Below are positions 10,968 to 21,314 of a stretch of DNA of 64,000 nt, one piece after another. The translations under genes and the position numbers were made by a program. How positions within the stretch are numbered: the first letter of the stretch is position 1; every line of letters begins with the position of its first letter. The stretch comes from Zizania palustris (Eukaryota > Streptophyta > Magnoliopsida > Poales > Poaceae), in the NCBI GenBank assembly GCA_019279435.1, contig JAAALK010000285.1:24026371-24090370 (forward strand). The letters are read 5' to 3'. The notes below the pieces were generated by a model. That model was not told the DNA's origin. It made no database searches and was given only the letters and a program-made list of their open reading frames with translations.

Positions 10968-12128
10968 TATTGGAAAGACTACGACACCGTCGAGGAGCCG
11001 GAATATTTCCCGGAAGCCCCTCCCTCACCCTTCGCTGAACAAGGCAAGTCACCAAACCAATATTTTGAGCGTATTGAACCCATGTTTTATTAAACTATCG
11101 CTAAAACACATAGGTTATACATGCATTAGTCAAATGAACCCTTACAATATATTTATTTAGGATCCCCCGACCTTGATGTGCAACCCAAGCCATGCTATCT
11201 CGCCTAACCTCCTTGTCACCACATGATTAATGATATTAGCTAGTGTCCAATGTATTGACACGATCGCTATAGGATAAAAATGAGTCGTAGTAAAATGGTT
11301 CTACTATATGATCCCCGTTACTTCTTATCCTTGGAATTCTGTTGGTGATGAGTTATGGTTGTGAGTGTATGCATGGTGGGTTCCGGGTGCAAGCTAGGGC
11401 ATTGGTCGGTAGCACCCGGGGCACTATAAGGACCGGTCTGAGGGATCCATTGCAATACACTTTCATACTAACCACAAGTCTAATGGGTAAGTCCTAACTA
11501 AAGTATGGAGTGTTCCAAACCGAGGCCACCATTTGGAGATGGGTCAAGCAGCACCTGCGGGTGGCTTGTACCAATGTGGCGCAAAAGGGGGTGCGACGTT
11601 AGCCGGGATGCGGCCCGGTGCGCCGACGAAACCCAGAGCGGGTGGTTATCGCTTGGAGCATTTCATGCCGAGGTTTTGGCACGAGTTCCCGTGGTATGGG
11701 TCATCTCGTTTGGGATGAGTGCATGCCTTGTGGGTATAGTAGTACATCTCTGATCAGAGTCTTAAATCTTTTCGAAAAGCCGAGCCCACGGTCAAGGGCG
11801 GGTTGCGTGACATCCCACAGTTAGATTACTTTGCATATGTATGTGCATGATGGTTTGACATGTAAGGACTGTTGTGAGAGGAGGTAAAACGTACTCCTCG
11901 AGTTAGATGATGTCGTTGATGCTCATGTTTACTTTCCCGCATGATTAAAATTTGACTACACTAAATGCAATAACTAAAAATGTACTTTTTCGCACTGTTA
12001 GCCATTATCCTTCCTTGTTTATTATCCTGCATTATTATTTGTATTTGCGGTGGCTTGTTGAGTACTTTTTGTACTCATACCCGTTGGACTCCATAGAGAA
12101 TGCCTACTATGAAGACGGTCTGGAGTAG
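10968..12128 (+). CDS. LTR mini-ORF, copy in first solo LTR
   Basis: Exon 1 10968-11043 encodes a peptide with EEPEYFPE and PPSPFAEQ, then the GC donor. Exon 2 12097-12128 reads ENAYYEDGLE-stop after a CCATAG acceptor. This is the most diverged copy at DNA level, yet frame, donor and stop all agree with element A. Confidence 0.5.
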
Positions 12129-12989
12129 CGACCTAGTCAAGAAAACGATCCTGAAGAAGACGTTCGTCATGCTATTTACTTTTGTTGCTATTTTTATTTC
12201 AGCACTTATGTAATAATATGGTCTGCGTACCATGAATGCTTGTCGTATGTACGTTGTCGCATGATGAACCTCTTGTATTATTGTTTTTCTTTGGAAATTC
12301 AATAATGTTCCGATTTCGGTAAATCGGGGCGCTACAACTACTGTGAGGTCACCGCCGTCATCCAGCCCTCTCCTCAGACCGCCCACACCTATCGAGGTGG
12401 AGGACCTACCTTCTTGGTAGCCAGCCAGCGCACCGCCCTCCAGACCCTCACTGAGCTCCGGCTGATCTACGATAGTGAGCTCTATGATACGGATTATCGC
12501 TTTGTGCCCCTTCACACTCCAGGGAGTCCCCACAGCGTCTACGTCAGCACGCTCTCCCAGCGCCATTCTGTGATTGGACACACCGTTCGTTTGTTGGAGG
12601 CAATGGATGATCTCCACTACGAGGCACTGCAGGATGCCAACGGACAGTGCGACACGATCGATTTTTACCGACACTCTTCCGAGGATCTGAACCGCGAGAA
12701 CAGAGGTCTTCATCGCCGCATCCAGTAGGGACACCAATTGGCTCCCGAGGCAGAGGAGTTACGGCGCCAGAATGAGCTCCTACGGCAGCGCGTCGCCACC
12801 AATCCTCAGCTCCGCCATCAGATTGAGGAGCTGAAGAAGGATATCGAGGAGATCGCACCCCTTCCGCCCCGCAAGCGGAAATCACTTCGGATCCCCACCG
12901 TGAGGCCTAAGAGGATTTCCCGTAGTGCACCACCCGCCGGACCCTCCATCTCCACGACCCCGACCGTCTCCATCGAGCCTGTGGTCTAG

Positions 12990-13191
12990 TCGTCCCCTGA
13001 GCTGCCTTAGACGTAGTTATTTCGATTGGTTGTTCCTTCTATTGTTTTGGATTGTATTGCCACTCATGTCAAATATAAGGCATGAGTGAAGAATTAAATG
13101 AATAAATGTAACCCCAAGAACAGCATTTTGGGAATAAAAGCTTAATATTAATTTCCTCTAAGAAAATGTTATTTACTTTGGAAACTTCAGG
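12990..13191 (+). other. Spacer between orf0 and gag
   Basis: AT-rich linker with no ORF or structure I can support. The gag ATG follows at 13192. Confidence 0.5.
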
Positions 13192-14655
13192 ATGACTAAC
13201 ACTCAAGGCTCCGACGCTCCCCATAACGGAGGAGAGAACGACAACTTGCCCTAGTGGGGAGTGACCGGGCAAAGGCAAGCCCCGGTCGCCAACCACCCCA
13301 CTCTGGCCGAGATGATGGCCACACAGAATCAGTTGGTGTCTACCCTACTGAATCAGATGCAACAGCAGCAGCAGCAGATGCAAGAGCAGCAAGCTTAGTT
13401 CTTCCGCCTCCACCAACATCCTGAGCTGCCTCGCCCTGCCACTCCAGCTCCCGCTCCCGCCTCTCAGCTCTCGAAATTCCTCCGAGTCCGCCCACCCACC
13501 TTCTCGAGCACCACCAACCCCATGGAGGCTGGGGATTGGTTGAGAACCATCGGGAAAGAGCTAGACATGCTGACCTGCACTGAGCATGAAAGGGTGGCTT
13601 TCGCCGCCCACCAGCTCCAGGGTCCCGCCACAGAATGGTGGGACAATTTGCGTGAGACCTTGCCCGAGGGACACGTCCATACTTGGGCGGAGTTCTCTGC
13701 TGCCTTCCGTGCAGCTCATGTCCCCGACGGCATCATCGCCCAGAAGCAGCAGGAGTTTCGGGACCTGCAACAAGGGAGCAGGACCATTACTGAGTACCTG
13801 CACGAGTTTAACAGGTTGGCCCGGTACGCACCTGAGGAGGTCCATACCGACACGGCCAGGCAGTCGAAGTTCCTCCGGGGACTGAAGGATGAGTTGTCCC
13901 TTCAACTCATCTCCGGGGATTACGCCAACTTTCAAAAGTTGGTGAATAAAGCTATCATTCAGGAGACCCAGCAGAATAAGGTCGACCTAAAAAAGAAGAG
14001 AATGATTGCCTTCAGGCAGAACCAAGGCATGGCCTAGAGGCCTCGTTTCACCCCTCCTCCACCAGCGCCACAATACCACCCCCGCCCAGTGTATCATCCG
14101 GCGCCACCCGCCACCAACGCCGGAGTCGGACAGCCTCGCCCCGCTCCCACCGCACCTGCCGCACCACCCGCCCTGGCAAAGAAGACAGAGATTATGCGCG
14201 ACAAGCACGGTAACCCCGTGGTGTGTTTCAACTGCCGCCAGGAGGGGCATTACTCTCACCAGTGCCCCCATCCCAAGCGCGCACAAGGAGTCACAACGAA
14301 CCCCGCCATCCGCGCCCGAGTCAACCACGTCACTGTCGAAGAAGCCCAGGCCACACCCGAGATCGTGATGGGTAAGTTCATGGTACATTCAGCACTTGCA
14401 GTGGTTTTATTTGACACTGGAGCTACACACTCCTTCATATCAACTGCTTTTGTGGAAAAGAATAATCTGAACATAAGTGAACTACCAAGAGCCGTGCTAA
14501 TAGTCACCCCTGGAAAACAAACTGTAGCCCAATCCTATAGTCCAAAGGTATGGGTAGATATCCACGGCACCATATTTTGGGCCGACCCCATCCTTATAGA
14601 ATGCCAAGGCTTGGATCTCATTCTAGGAATGGATTGGCTCAATAAACACCAATGA
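13192..14655 (+). pseudogene. gag-pro: gag and protease part of element A polyprotein
   Basis: One reading frame from the ATG at 13192. The gag core has the Ty3-type retrotransposon gag signature (ATEWWDNL, then FLRGLKDEL), then a proline-rich linker and a CCHC zinc knuckle (CFNCRQEGHYSHQC), which in this family packages element RNA. The protease follows with its active-site triplet in LFDTGATHSF and the distal GLDLILGMDWL motif. In-frame stops lie at 13252 (TAG), 13396 (TAG), 14035 (TAG) and 14653 (TGA). Each can be explained by a single C-to-T change, and there is no frameshift. The same frame continues into reverse transcriptase. Confidence 0.9.
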
Positions 14656-17600
14656 GTGATAAGATGTGCCCGGAGACAAGTCACGGTGACCAGTGAAGAA
14701 GGGACTGCCGTCACATTTCAGATGCCAAGCTTGAAGTTCGGAAGACCAAGACTGCACCAGATTACCTTGGAAGAGATACCAATAGTCTGCGAGTACCCGA
14801 ACGTATTTCCAGAGGATTTACCAGGGATGCCACCCAAGAGGGACATCGAGTTCCGGATTGATTTGGTGCCCGGAACCACCCCCATTTACAAGTGACCATA
14901 CCGGATGGCCGCCAATGAGTTAGCTGAGATGAAGCAGCAGTTGGAAGATCTTAAGAAAGGCTACATCAGACCTAGCACATTTCCGTGGGGTGCCCCCATC
15001 ATCTTCGTTGAGAAGAAAGAGGACAAGGCTAAGCGTATGTGTGTGGACTACCGAGCCTTGAACGAGGTGACCATCAAGAACAAGTACCCGTTACCCAGGA
15101 TCGATGATCTTTTTGACCAGCTGAAGGGAGCTACGGTATTTTCCAAGATCGACCTACGATCCAGATATCATCAGCTGAGGATTCGAGAGGAGGATATACC
15201 CAAGACGGCTTTTACCACCCGTTATGGACTATATGAGTGTACAGTTATGTCCTTTGGATTGACCAACGCCCCTGCTTTCTTTATGAATATGATGAATAAG
15301 GTGTTCATGGAGTATTTAGACAAATTCATCGTGGTCTTTATAGATGACATCCTCATTTATTCCAAGGATCAGAAGGAGCACGAGACTCACCTCCGGTTAA
15401 CCTTAGGAAAGCTAAGGGAACACCAGTTGTATGCCAAGTACAGCAAGTGTAAATTTTGGACGGCAGAAGTAAAGTTCCTTGGACACATCATCTCTGCGCA
15501 AGGTATCGCAGTGGACCCTGCCACCGTAGAAGCAGTTACGGATTGGCTGCCACCCACGAATGTATCTGAGATACGAAGTTTTCTGGGTTTGGCCGGGTAT
15601 TATCGGAGGTTTATCGAGAATTTTTCCAAGATAGCCAAGCCTATGACCAAGTTATTATAGAAGGGAGAGAAGTTTGAATGGACTCCTGAATGCGAGGAAA
15701 GTTTCCGCACCCTCAAGACCCGGCTGGTGTCAGCACCCATACTGACCCTACCAGATATCAGGAAGGACTTCCATGTTTATTGCGACGCATCTCGCCAAGG
15801 ATTGGGATGTGTTCTCATGCAAGACGGAAAGGTTATTTCATACGCCTCTCGTTAGTTGAGACCCCATGAGTTGAACTACCCAACCCATGACTTGGAATTG
15901 GCCGTTGTTGTGCACGCCCTTAAGATATGGAGGCATTACTTGGTCGGAAACCGCTGCGAAATCTTTACGGATCACAAGAGTTTGAAGTACATCTTCACGC
16001 AGCCGGACCTCAATCTGAGGCAAAGGCGATGGTTGGAATTAATAAAAGACTACGACTTAGGTATTCACTACCACCATGGAAAAGCAAATGTGGTAGCTGA
16101 TGCATTAAGTCGTAAGGGATATTGCACCGCCATCATAATTCAGGATCACGCACCCTTACTCTATAAGGAGATGGAAAAGCTAAACCTTAGGTTAACCACA
16201 GGAGCGTATCTAGCCACCTTGGAGACCCAACCAGTCCTATTTGAGCAGATCCGTGAGGCTCAGTTAGAAGACCCGGATATAGCTGCCATTAAGAAGAACA
16301 TGAGACAAGGTAAAGCCCCAGGATTTTCAGAAGACGAGAATGACACCGTATGGTTTGGAACCCGGATATGTGTGCCGGATAAACCGAAGATAAAGACCCT
16401 TATCCTAAGGGAAGCCCATGATACTTTATACTCCATCCATCCCGGAAGTACCAAGATGTACCATGACCTGAAGGAACACTATTGGTGGGTTAGCATGAAA
16501 AGAGAGATTGCTCAGTTCGTCGCAGAATGTGACACCTGCAGACGAGTAAAGGCAGAACATCAGAGACCTGCAGGACTGTTACAGCCACTTAAGGTGCCTG
16601 AATGGAAATGGGAAGAGATTGGTATGGACTTCATTACCGGACTTCTGAAGACCCAGCTTGGATACGATTCTATTTGGGTAATCATTGACCGGCTAACGAA
16701 AGTAGCACACTTCATAGCCGTTAAGACGACCTTCAGTGGTCCTAAGCTCACAGAATTGTATATGGCCCGCATTGTGTGTCTTCATGGAGTGCCTAAGAAG
16801 ATAGTATCCGATAGAGGAAGTCAGTTTACCTCTCATTTCTGGAAGAACCTTCAAGACGAGATGGGAACAAGACTAAACTTCAGTACTGCTTACCACCCTC
16901 AGACATATGGACAAACTGAAAGGGTGAATCAGATATTGGAAGATATGCTACGGGAATGCATCTTGGATTTTGGAGCAACTTGGGATAAGAGTTTACCGTA
17001 CGCTGAGTTTTCGTACAACAACAGTTATCAAGCCAGCCTTCAGATGTCCCTGTTCGAAGCCCTATATGGACGAAAGTGTAGGACACCCCTACTTTGGGAC
17101 CAAACCGGTGAATCCCAAGTATTTGGAATAGACATCCTTCGGGAAGCCGAAGAGAAGGTACGGATCATCATAGACCGACTCAAGACAGCCCAATCTCGAC
17201 AAAAGAGCTATGTAGACAATCGTCGTCGAGATTTAGCCTTTGAAGAGGGAGACCATGTCTACCTCCGTGTCACACCCCTCCGTGGCACTCAACGATTTAA
17301 CATGAGAGGAAAGTTGGCCCCTCGATATGTTGGACCGTTTCCCATTATTCGACGCCAAGGCGAAGTTGCTTATCAGTTGGAACTGCCACCCTCATTAACC
17401 GGAGTGCATGATGTGTTTCATGTGTCCCAACTGAAGAAGTGCCTTCGCGTCCCAGTAGAGCAAGTGGACCTGCAACAGTTGGATGTTCAAGAAGATTTGA
17501 CCTACGTGGAAAAGCCCGTCAAGATATTGGAAGTCAAAGAAAGGACCACCAGAAGTCACGTCATCCGCTTCTGCAAAGTCCAGTGGAGCAATCACCCCGT

Positions 17601-17667
17601 AGAGGAAGCTACGTGGGAAAAAGAGGAAGAACTCAAAGCCCAGCATCTTGAGCTATTCGAGGATTGA
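14656..17667 (+). pseudogene. pol: RT, RNase H, integrase and chromodomain of element A
   Basis: Continues the gag frame. Reverse transcriptase has YPLPRIDDL, FSKIDLRSRYHQ and the catalytic FIDDILIYS. RNase H starts near DASRQGLGCVL. Integrase has an HHCC zinc finger (HPGSTKMYH ... CDTCRRVK) and catalytic Asp, Asp, Glu in GMDFITG, VSDRGSQF and GQTERVNQ. The last about 45 residues (IRFCKVQW ... EEATWEKEEEL) are a chromodomain, which in chromoviruses is thought to steer integration to chromatin marks. Stops at 14893 (TGA), 15658 (TAG) and 15853 (TAG) are again C-to-T type. The final 603 codons before the end are open. Confidence 0.92.
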
Positions 17668-17695
17668 TCCGAATCTCGAGGACGAGATTCTCTGT

Positions 17696-17708
17696 AAGGG
17701 GGATAGGA
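17696..17708 (+). other. Polypurine tract of element A
   Basis: AAGGGGGATAGGA directly before the 3' LTR, the site for plus-strand priming. Confidence 0.75.
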
Positions 17709-18766
17709 TTGTAACACCCCAAGAATTAAAAAGAAATAAAATACAAGAAAAATATTATTAAATGAATATCTGATTTTTAATACTAAAGAAAACCCTAAAA
17801 GAGCCCTATTAAAGCCAAACAAGGAGAAATAATCAAAATCTGAACTTGAAAATTTTATGAGATAAACTAGAGGCCAAAACATAATTTCACGAATTTTTAC
17901 AAATTTTTATCAATAGAGATTCAACCCTTAATCAAATATATGAATTACTGGAATTATTTTAAATCAGAAAACAATTTAAATCCTAACGGGCCGCCAACCT
18001 CCAAAGTACCTCCAGCCCAGCCCAACCCAAGCTCATGTCACTGACATGTGGGACCCACCTGTCGGCGCACTTCCCCCTCTCTCCTATCCCGCCCGCTCCC
18101 GCCTGGGTCCCACACGGCAGCCACTCACTCCCCTCTTCCTCTCTCTGACCGACGGTGCCCGCCTTTCTGGCTTCCCTGTTTCGCTCACCCGCCGACAAGT
18201 GGGGGCCACCTGTCGGATCCATCATCTCCGATGGAAACCCGGTGATCCCCTTCCATTTTATCACCGTCGGCCGCCCGTTTTCACCGATCCGATCCCGGAT
18301 TCAGTTCCCCCGAACACCGGCGACTCCATTCCATCCATAGCACACGCGGATTCGTGATTATGGAAGTATATTCGCAAGTTTGGAAACCTCACCGGAGATG
18401 GAAAGGAACCCCCTCGGGATTCCTCCGGTTACCTTTCCATAACAACACCGGCGACCCCCTATATATACCCCTCCGGCCACCGCCCTCTGCCCACACCTCC
18501 TTAGCGCAAGCCATCGATTTCCAGAGCACCGCCGCGATGTTTTCGGCCTTTAGCTCTGTTCCGCCTCCAGCCACCGCTCGCCGGCCATCCAAGCCACTGC
18601 TGCCCTCGTCGTCGCCACCTTCGTGACCACAGAGACCCACCCGTCCTCGACCACACCTCCGTTGGTCGAAAGGACCGCCGGATCGCCTCGCCACCGACGA
18701 ACCCGAGGGGATTTGTCGCCCCTCTCCGTCGCCGGCCACCGCCAGCTCGCCGCCGCCACCACCGCC

Positions 18767-18805
18767 GGTACGCTCGAGTTCCCTCACGTCACTGGTCCTG
18801 TTTTA
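18767..18805 (+). other. Conserved GT...TTTTAG segment, element A 3' LTR copy
   Basis: GTACGC ... TGTTTTAG, 39 nt, one base shorter than the 5' LTR copy. See 6627-6666. Confidence 0.4.
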
Positions 18806-19594
18806 GGCCTTAGCTTGGCCAGGGAGCCCTTGTCGGCGCCAGAATTCCTCGCCGTTGCGCCGCCGGAGCCGAGAACGAAGGGGGTACAAGCCCCTTATCT
18901 CGTGTCGTGCCGTACGCGCTCACAACCGTCCTATTGCATCCGTGTGGCACAAATTAGATCCTGGGGGATCTAATCAGAGCCCTTGGATCCGGTCAAACCG
19001 GTATCTTTTAATCTGAGCCGTAGGTTGAAACTTAAATCCCTTTAGCGATCTCGGGCATCCACGCGTACCCCTTCGCCCGTTTTAATCTTGGCCGTTCAAT
19101 CTCATTAAAACCCCCCGCCTCGCATCTCGCCGCTGGATCCAGATCCAACGATCCAGACCGCTCGGGTCCACGCGCAGAGTGGCCCAGTCCACCGTGGGCC
19201 TGGCTCACCGTGGACCAGAGCTCATTTTCAGTTTAAATAAAATTCCAGAAAATTGTTTAAACTTTGAAAATTCATAACTTGCTCATTTTAACTCCAAATT
19301 TCACCATTCAAATTTTGTTAAATTCAGCATTCTATTCTCTACACATTAATACCATAAAAACAGTATGCTGCTATTGCCCAAAATGATCTTATTAATTAAA
19401 TGAATAAAAACCCCTTAGGATCAAAATAGATAAATCATTAAATAAATTGGGAAAAGCCTTAAAAGCTAATTTTAATGTTTTTCACCAAACTTCAGAATAT
19501 TAAAGCTGTACTTCACATAATAAAACCCATGAATTTGTATGTTTATTATTTGTGGTTTTTTATTCATTTATTGAATGTACTGTTTACTTTTCCG

Positions 19595-20784
19595 TATCGA
19601 GAAGATTACGAGTTCGTCGAGGAGCCGGAGTTCTATCCCGAGGTTCCACCTTCACCCTTTGCTGATCAAGGCAAGTCATCGACCACTCCTGTGGAAATAG
19701 TTGATCATCATTGAGCCCATGTTTTAATAAATTATCGCTATAACAACTAGGATAATATTGCATTAGTCAAACATCAAGCCCTACACTTATATTTATTAGA
19801 TCCCCGTCCTTGTGTGCAAACCCAAGCCATGCTTATTGAGCCTTAACTCCTTGTCACTCTACAAATATTATATTAGCTAGTGCCCAATGTACCGGCACAA
19901 CTGCTATAGGATAAAAAGAATGAGTCGTAGATAGATGGATTCTACTATATGAAATTTTCCCGTTATTCTTGTCTCTGGACTCTGTTGGAGTTGGCTATGT
20001 TATAAGTATGGTGGGTTCCGGGTGCAAGCTAGGGCATTGGTTGGTCGCACCCGAGGCACTATAAGGACCGGTCCGCGAGATCTGTTGTAAAGCACTTTCC
20101 GTACCAACCACAAGTCTAATGGGTAAGTCCTAACTAAAAGTATGGAACAATCCGACTCGTTGCACCATAGTGGAGGGGGCAAGGGGCAACCTGCGGGTGA
20201 CTTGTACCGACGTGGCTCAAGGGGGGGGGCTATGGTGAGGCTCGACGCGTCGAGACACGATACGAAACCCATAAGAGGGTGTTGTCGGGTCGAGGAGGAC
20301 CATATGGAAGGTTTTGGCACGAGTTCCCGTGGAATGGGTCATCTCGTTACACTTTGGTGTAGGTGGTGAGTGTGTGCCTTGTGGGTACAGTGGTACACCT
20401 TTGATCAGAGTATTTAATCTTTTCGAAAAGCCGAGCCCATGGTCAAGGGCGGGTTGTGTGACTACTCGCAATTAGTTTACTATTGTGTGAATGGTTGAGT
20501 TATTCATGGCATGTAAGGACTGTTGAGCGAGGTGGGGCTGACTGTACCCCTCGAGTTAGAAGATGATGATGCATACACATGTTTATGTTTCAGTAATAAT
20601 AAATTGTTCACATTTAATTGCTTTACAAATTATGCTCTTCCGCAAAAATTAGCCACTATCCCCCTTGTTATTACTCTGCATTTATATTTGCATTCGGTGG
20701 CTTGCTGAGTACGTTTGTACTCACCCCCGTTGACTTACACCACCAGAGCCCGTCTACTACGAGGAGGATGAAGGTCTGGAGTAG
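19595..20784 (+). CDS. LTR mini-ORF, element A 3' LTR copy
   Basis: Exon 1 19595-19670 with PPSPFADQ and the GC donor; exon 2 20747-20784 with EPVYYEEDEGLE-stop. Both exons encode the same peptide as the 5' LTR although the flanking LTR differs by about 3%. Confidence 0.5.
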
Positions 20785-20997
20785 CGACCCAGTTAAGGCG
20801 AGACTGGAAGGAAGCGTTCATCTAGGACCCTTGGTTTTATTAGTTTCTCTTCATCTTTATCCACTTTTGTATTAATGCGGTCTACGAACCGTGAATGATT
20901 GCTCGTATTGTACGTGGTCGCATGATGATCGTCTTGTTTTATTGATTTTCTATGGAATTTCAATAAAAGTCCTGATTTATTAAATCGGGGCGTGACA

Positions 20998-21002
20998 GTT
21001 GT
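20998..21002. repeat. Target site duplication of element A, right copy
   Basis: GTTGT, matching 5564-5568. Confidence 0.9.
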
Positions 21003-21138
21003 GAAGGGGGCCTCGAGGCTCAAGGCTTCGATGGGATATCGGAGCACAGTTCGAAGTCTTATGGCTGGGGCAGGCTTCACACATCTTCTCGGACAGAGCC
21101 CGGAGGGGGCTTCGGTGCTCAGATATCTCCGTAATTAG

Positions 21139-21314
21139 TTCTTGCTCTTGCGATTCTCAAAGTGGTCTTGCGGAGGATGCTTTTGCTTCATGCCGGACAA
21201 AGGGGTCTTGGATAGGCTTTATTGGCTTCGAACCATCAGAAAGCTTCGACCTTCTAAATGCCTCATATGTAATGTTATCAGGATTCTGTTAGGGTAAAGT
21301 TATTCCCCCCAACA
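21139..21314 (-). mobile_element. End of the Tat-like relic, with an LTR start
   Basis: After the stop of the split ORF the sequence stays rich in CTTCG words. On the minus strand it begins TGTTGGGGGGAATAACTTTACCC at 21314, resembling LTR starts of Tat-like elements (compare 4834 and 47896). Only the first 25 or so bases match the LTR at 3862-4834, so the relic is rearranged or the two ends come from different copies. Confidence 0.45.

Larger units (their letters stand above)
9125..12341 (+). mobile_element. Solo LTR (Tekay-like, divergent family) inside orf0
   Basis: The LTR proper is 9130-12336, TGTAACACCCC ... GGGCGCTACA. It is flanked by GCTAC (9125-9129) and ACTAC (12337-12341), a target duplication with one mismatch. 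There is no internal region, so it is the product of LTR-LTR recombination. It has a TATA-like CTATTTAAA near 9868, the 40-nt GT...TTTTAG segment and a mini-ORF copy, but is well diverged from the element A LTRs. Confidence 0.85.
8991..12989 (+). pseudogene. orf0 of element A, split by a solo LTR
   Basis: A first part (8991-9129) starts at an ATG 138 bp after the LTR. The rest resumes at 12342 after the solo LTR and its target duplication. The resumed frame is open to TAG at 12726-12728 and then continues in the same frame to 12989. The start frame and the resumed frame differ by one base, with the likely slip in the run of C near 9105-9110. The middle has helical, charged stretches (ELRRQNELLRQR, IEELKKDIEEI) that suggest a coiled coil, then a proline-rich basic tail. 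An ORF upstream of gag is a known trait of RIRE3/RIRE8-type elements; its role is not established. The gene is dead here from the insertion, the frame slip and one stop. Confidence 0.7.
5569..20997 (+). mobile_element. Element A: Tekay/RIRE3-like Ty3-gypsy chromovirus
   Basis: Complete 15.4-kb element: 5' LTR 5569-8852, primer site 8856, orf0 8991-12989 (split by a solo LTR), gag-pol 13192-17667, polypurine tract 17696-17708, 3' LTR 17710-20997, and a perfect 5-bp duplication. The chromodomain after integrase places it among chromoviruses. Very long LTRs and an ORF upstream of gag are known for the rice RIRE3/RIRE8 type. The two LTRs differ at roughly 80 sites by eye (about 2.4%), almost none of them in U3. 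All seven stops in gag-pol look like C-to-T changes and there is no frameshift, so it is defective but not old. Confidence 0.92.
17710..20997 (+). repeat. 3' LTR of element A
   Basis: 3288 bp, TGTAACACCCC ... GGGCGTGACA. It is near-identical to the 5' LTR up to about 18430 and about 3% different after that. TATATATA at 18460-18467. Confidence 0.93.
5258..21138 (+). pseudogene. Plus-strand ORF of Tat-like element, split by element A
   Basis: The first part is 5258-5568, starting MPKKAASK. It continues at 21003-21138 once element A and one copy of the target duplication are removed. The frame stays open across the junction and ends at TAG 21136-21138, about 148 aa in all. It is basic at the N-terminus and has no domain I recognise. 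A TATA box and leader precede it. Extra antisense ORFs between pol and the 3' LTR are known in Tat-lineage elements, and this fits that place and orientation. The assignment is inference; what is seen is a promoter-like site, an ATG, and a frame that survives excision of the 15.4-kb insert. Confidence 0.45.
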
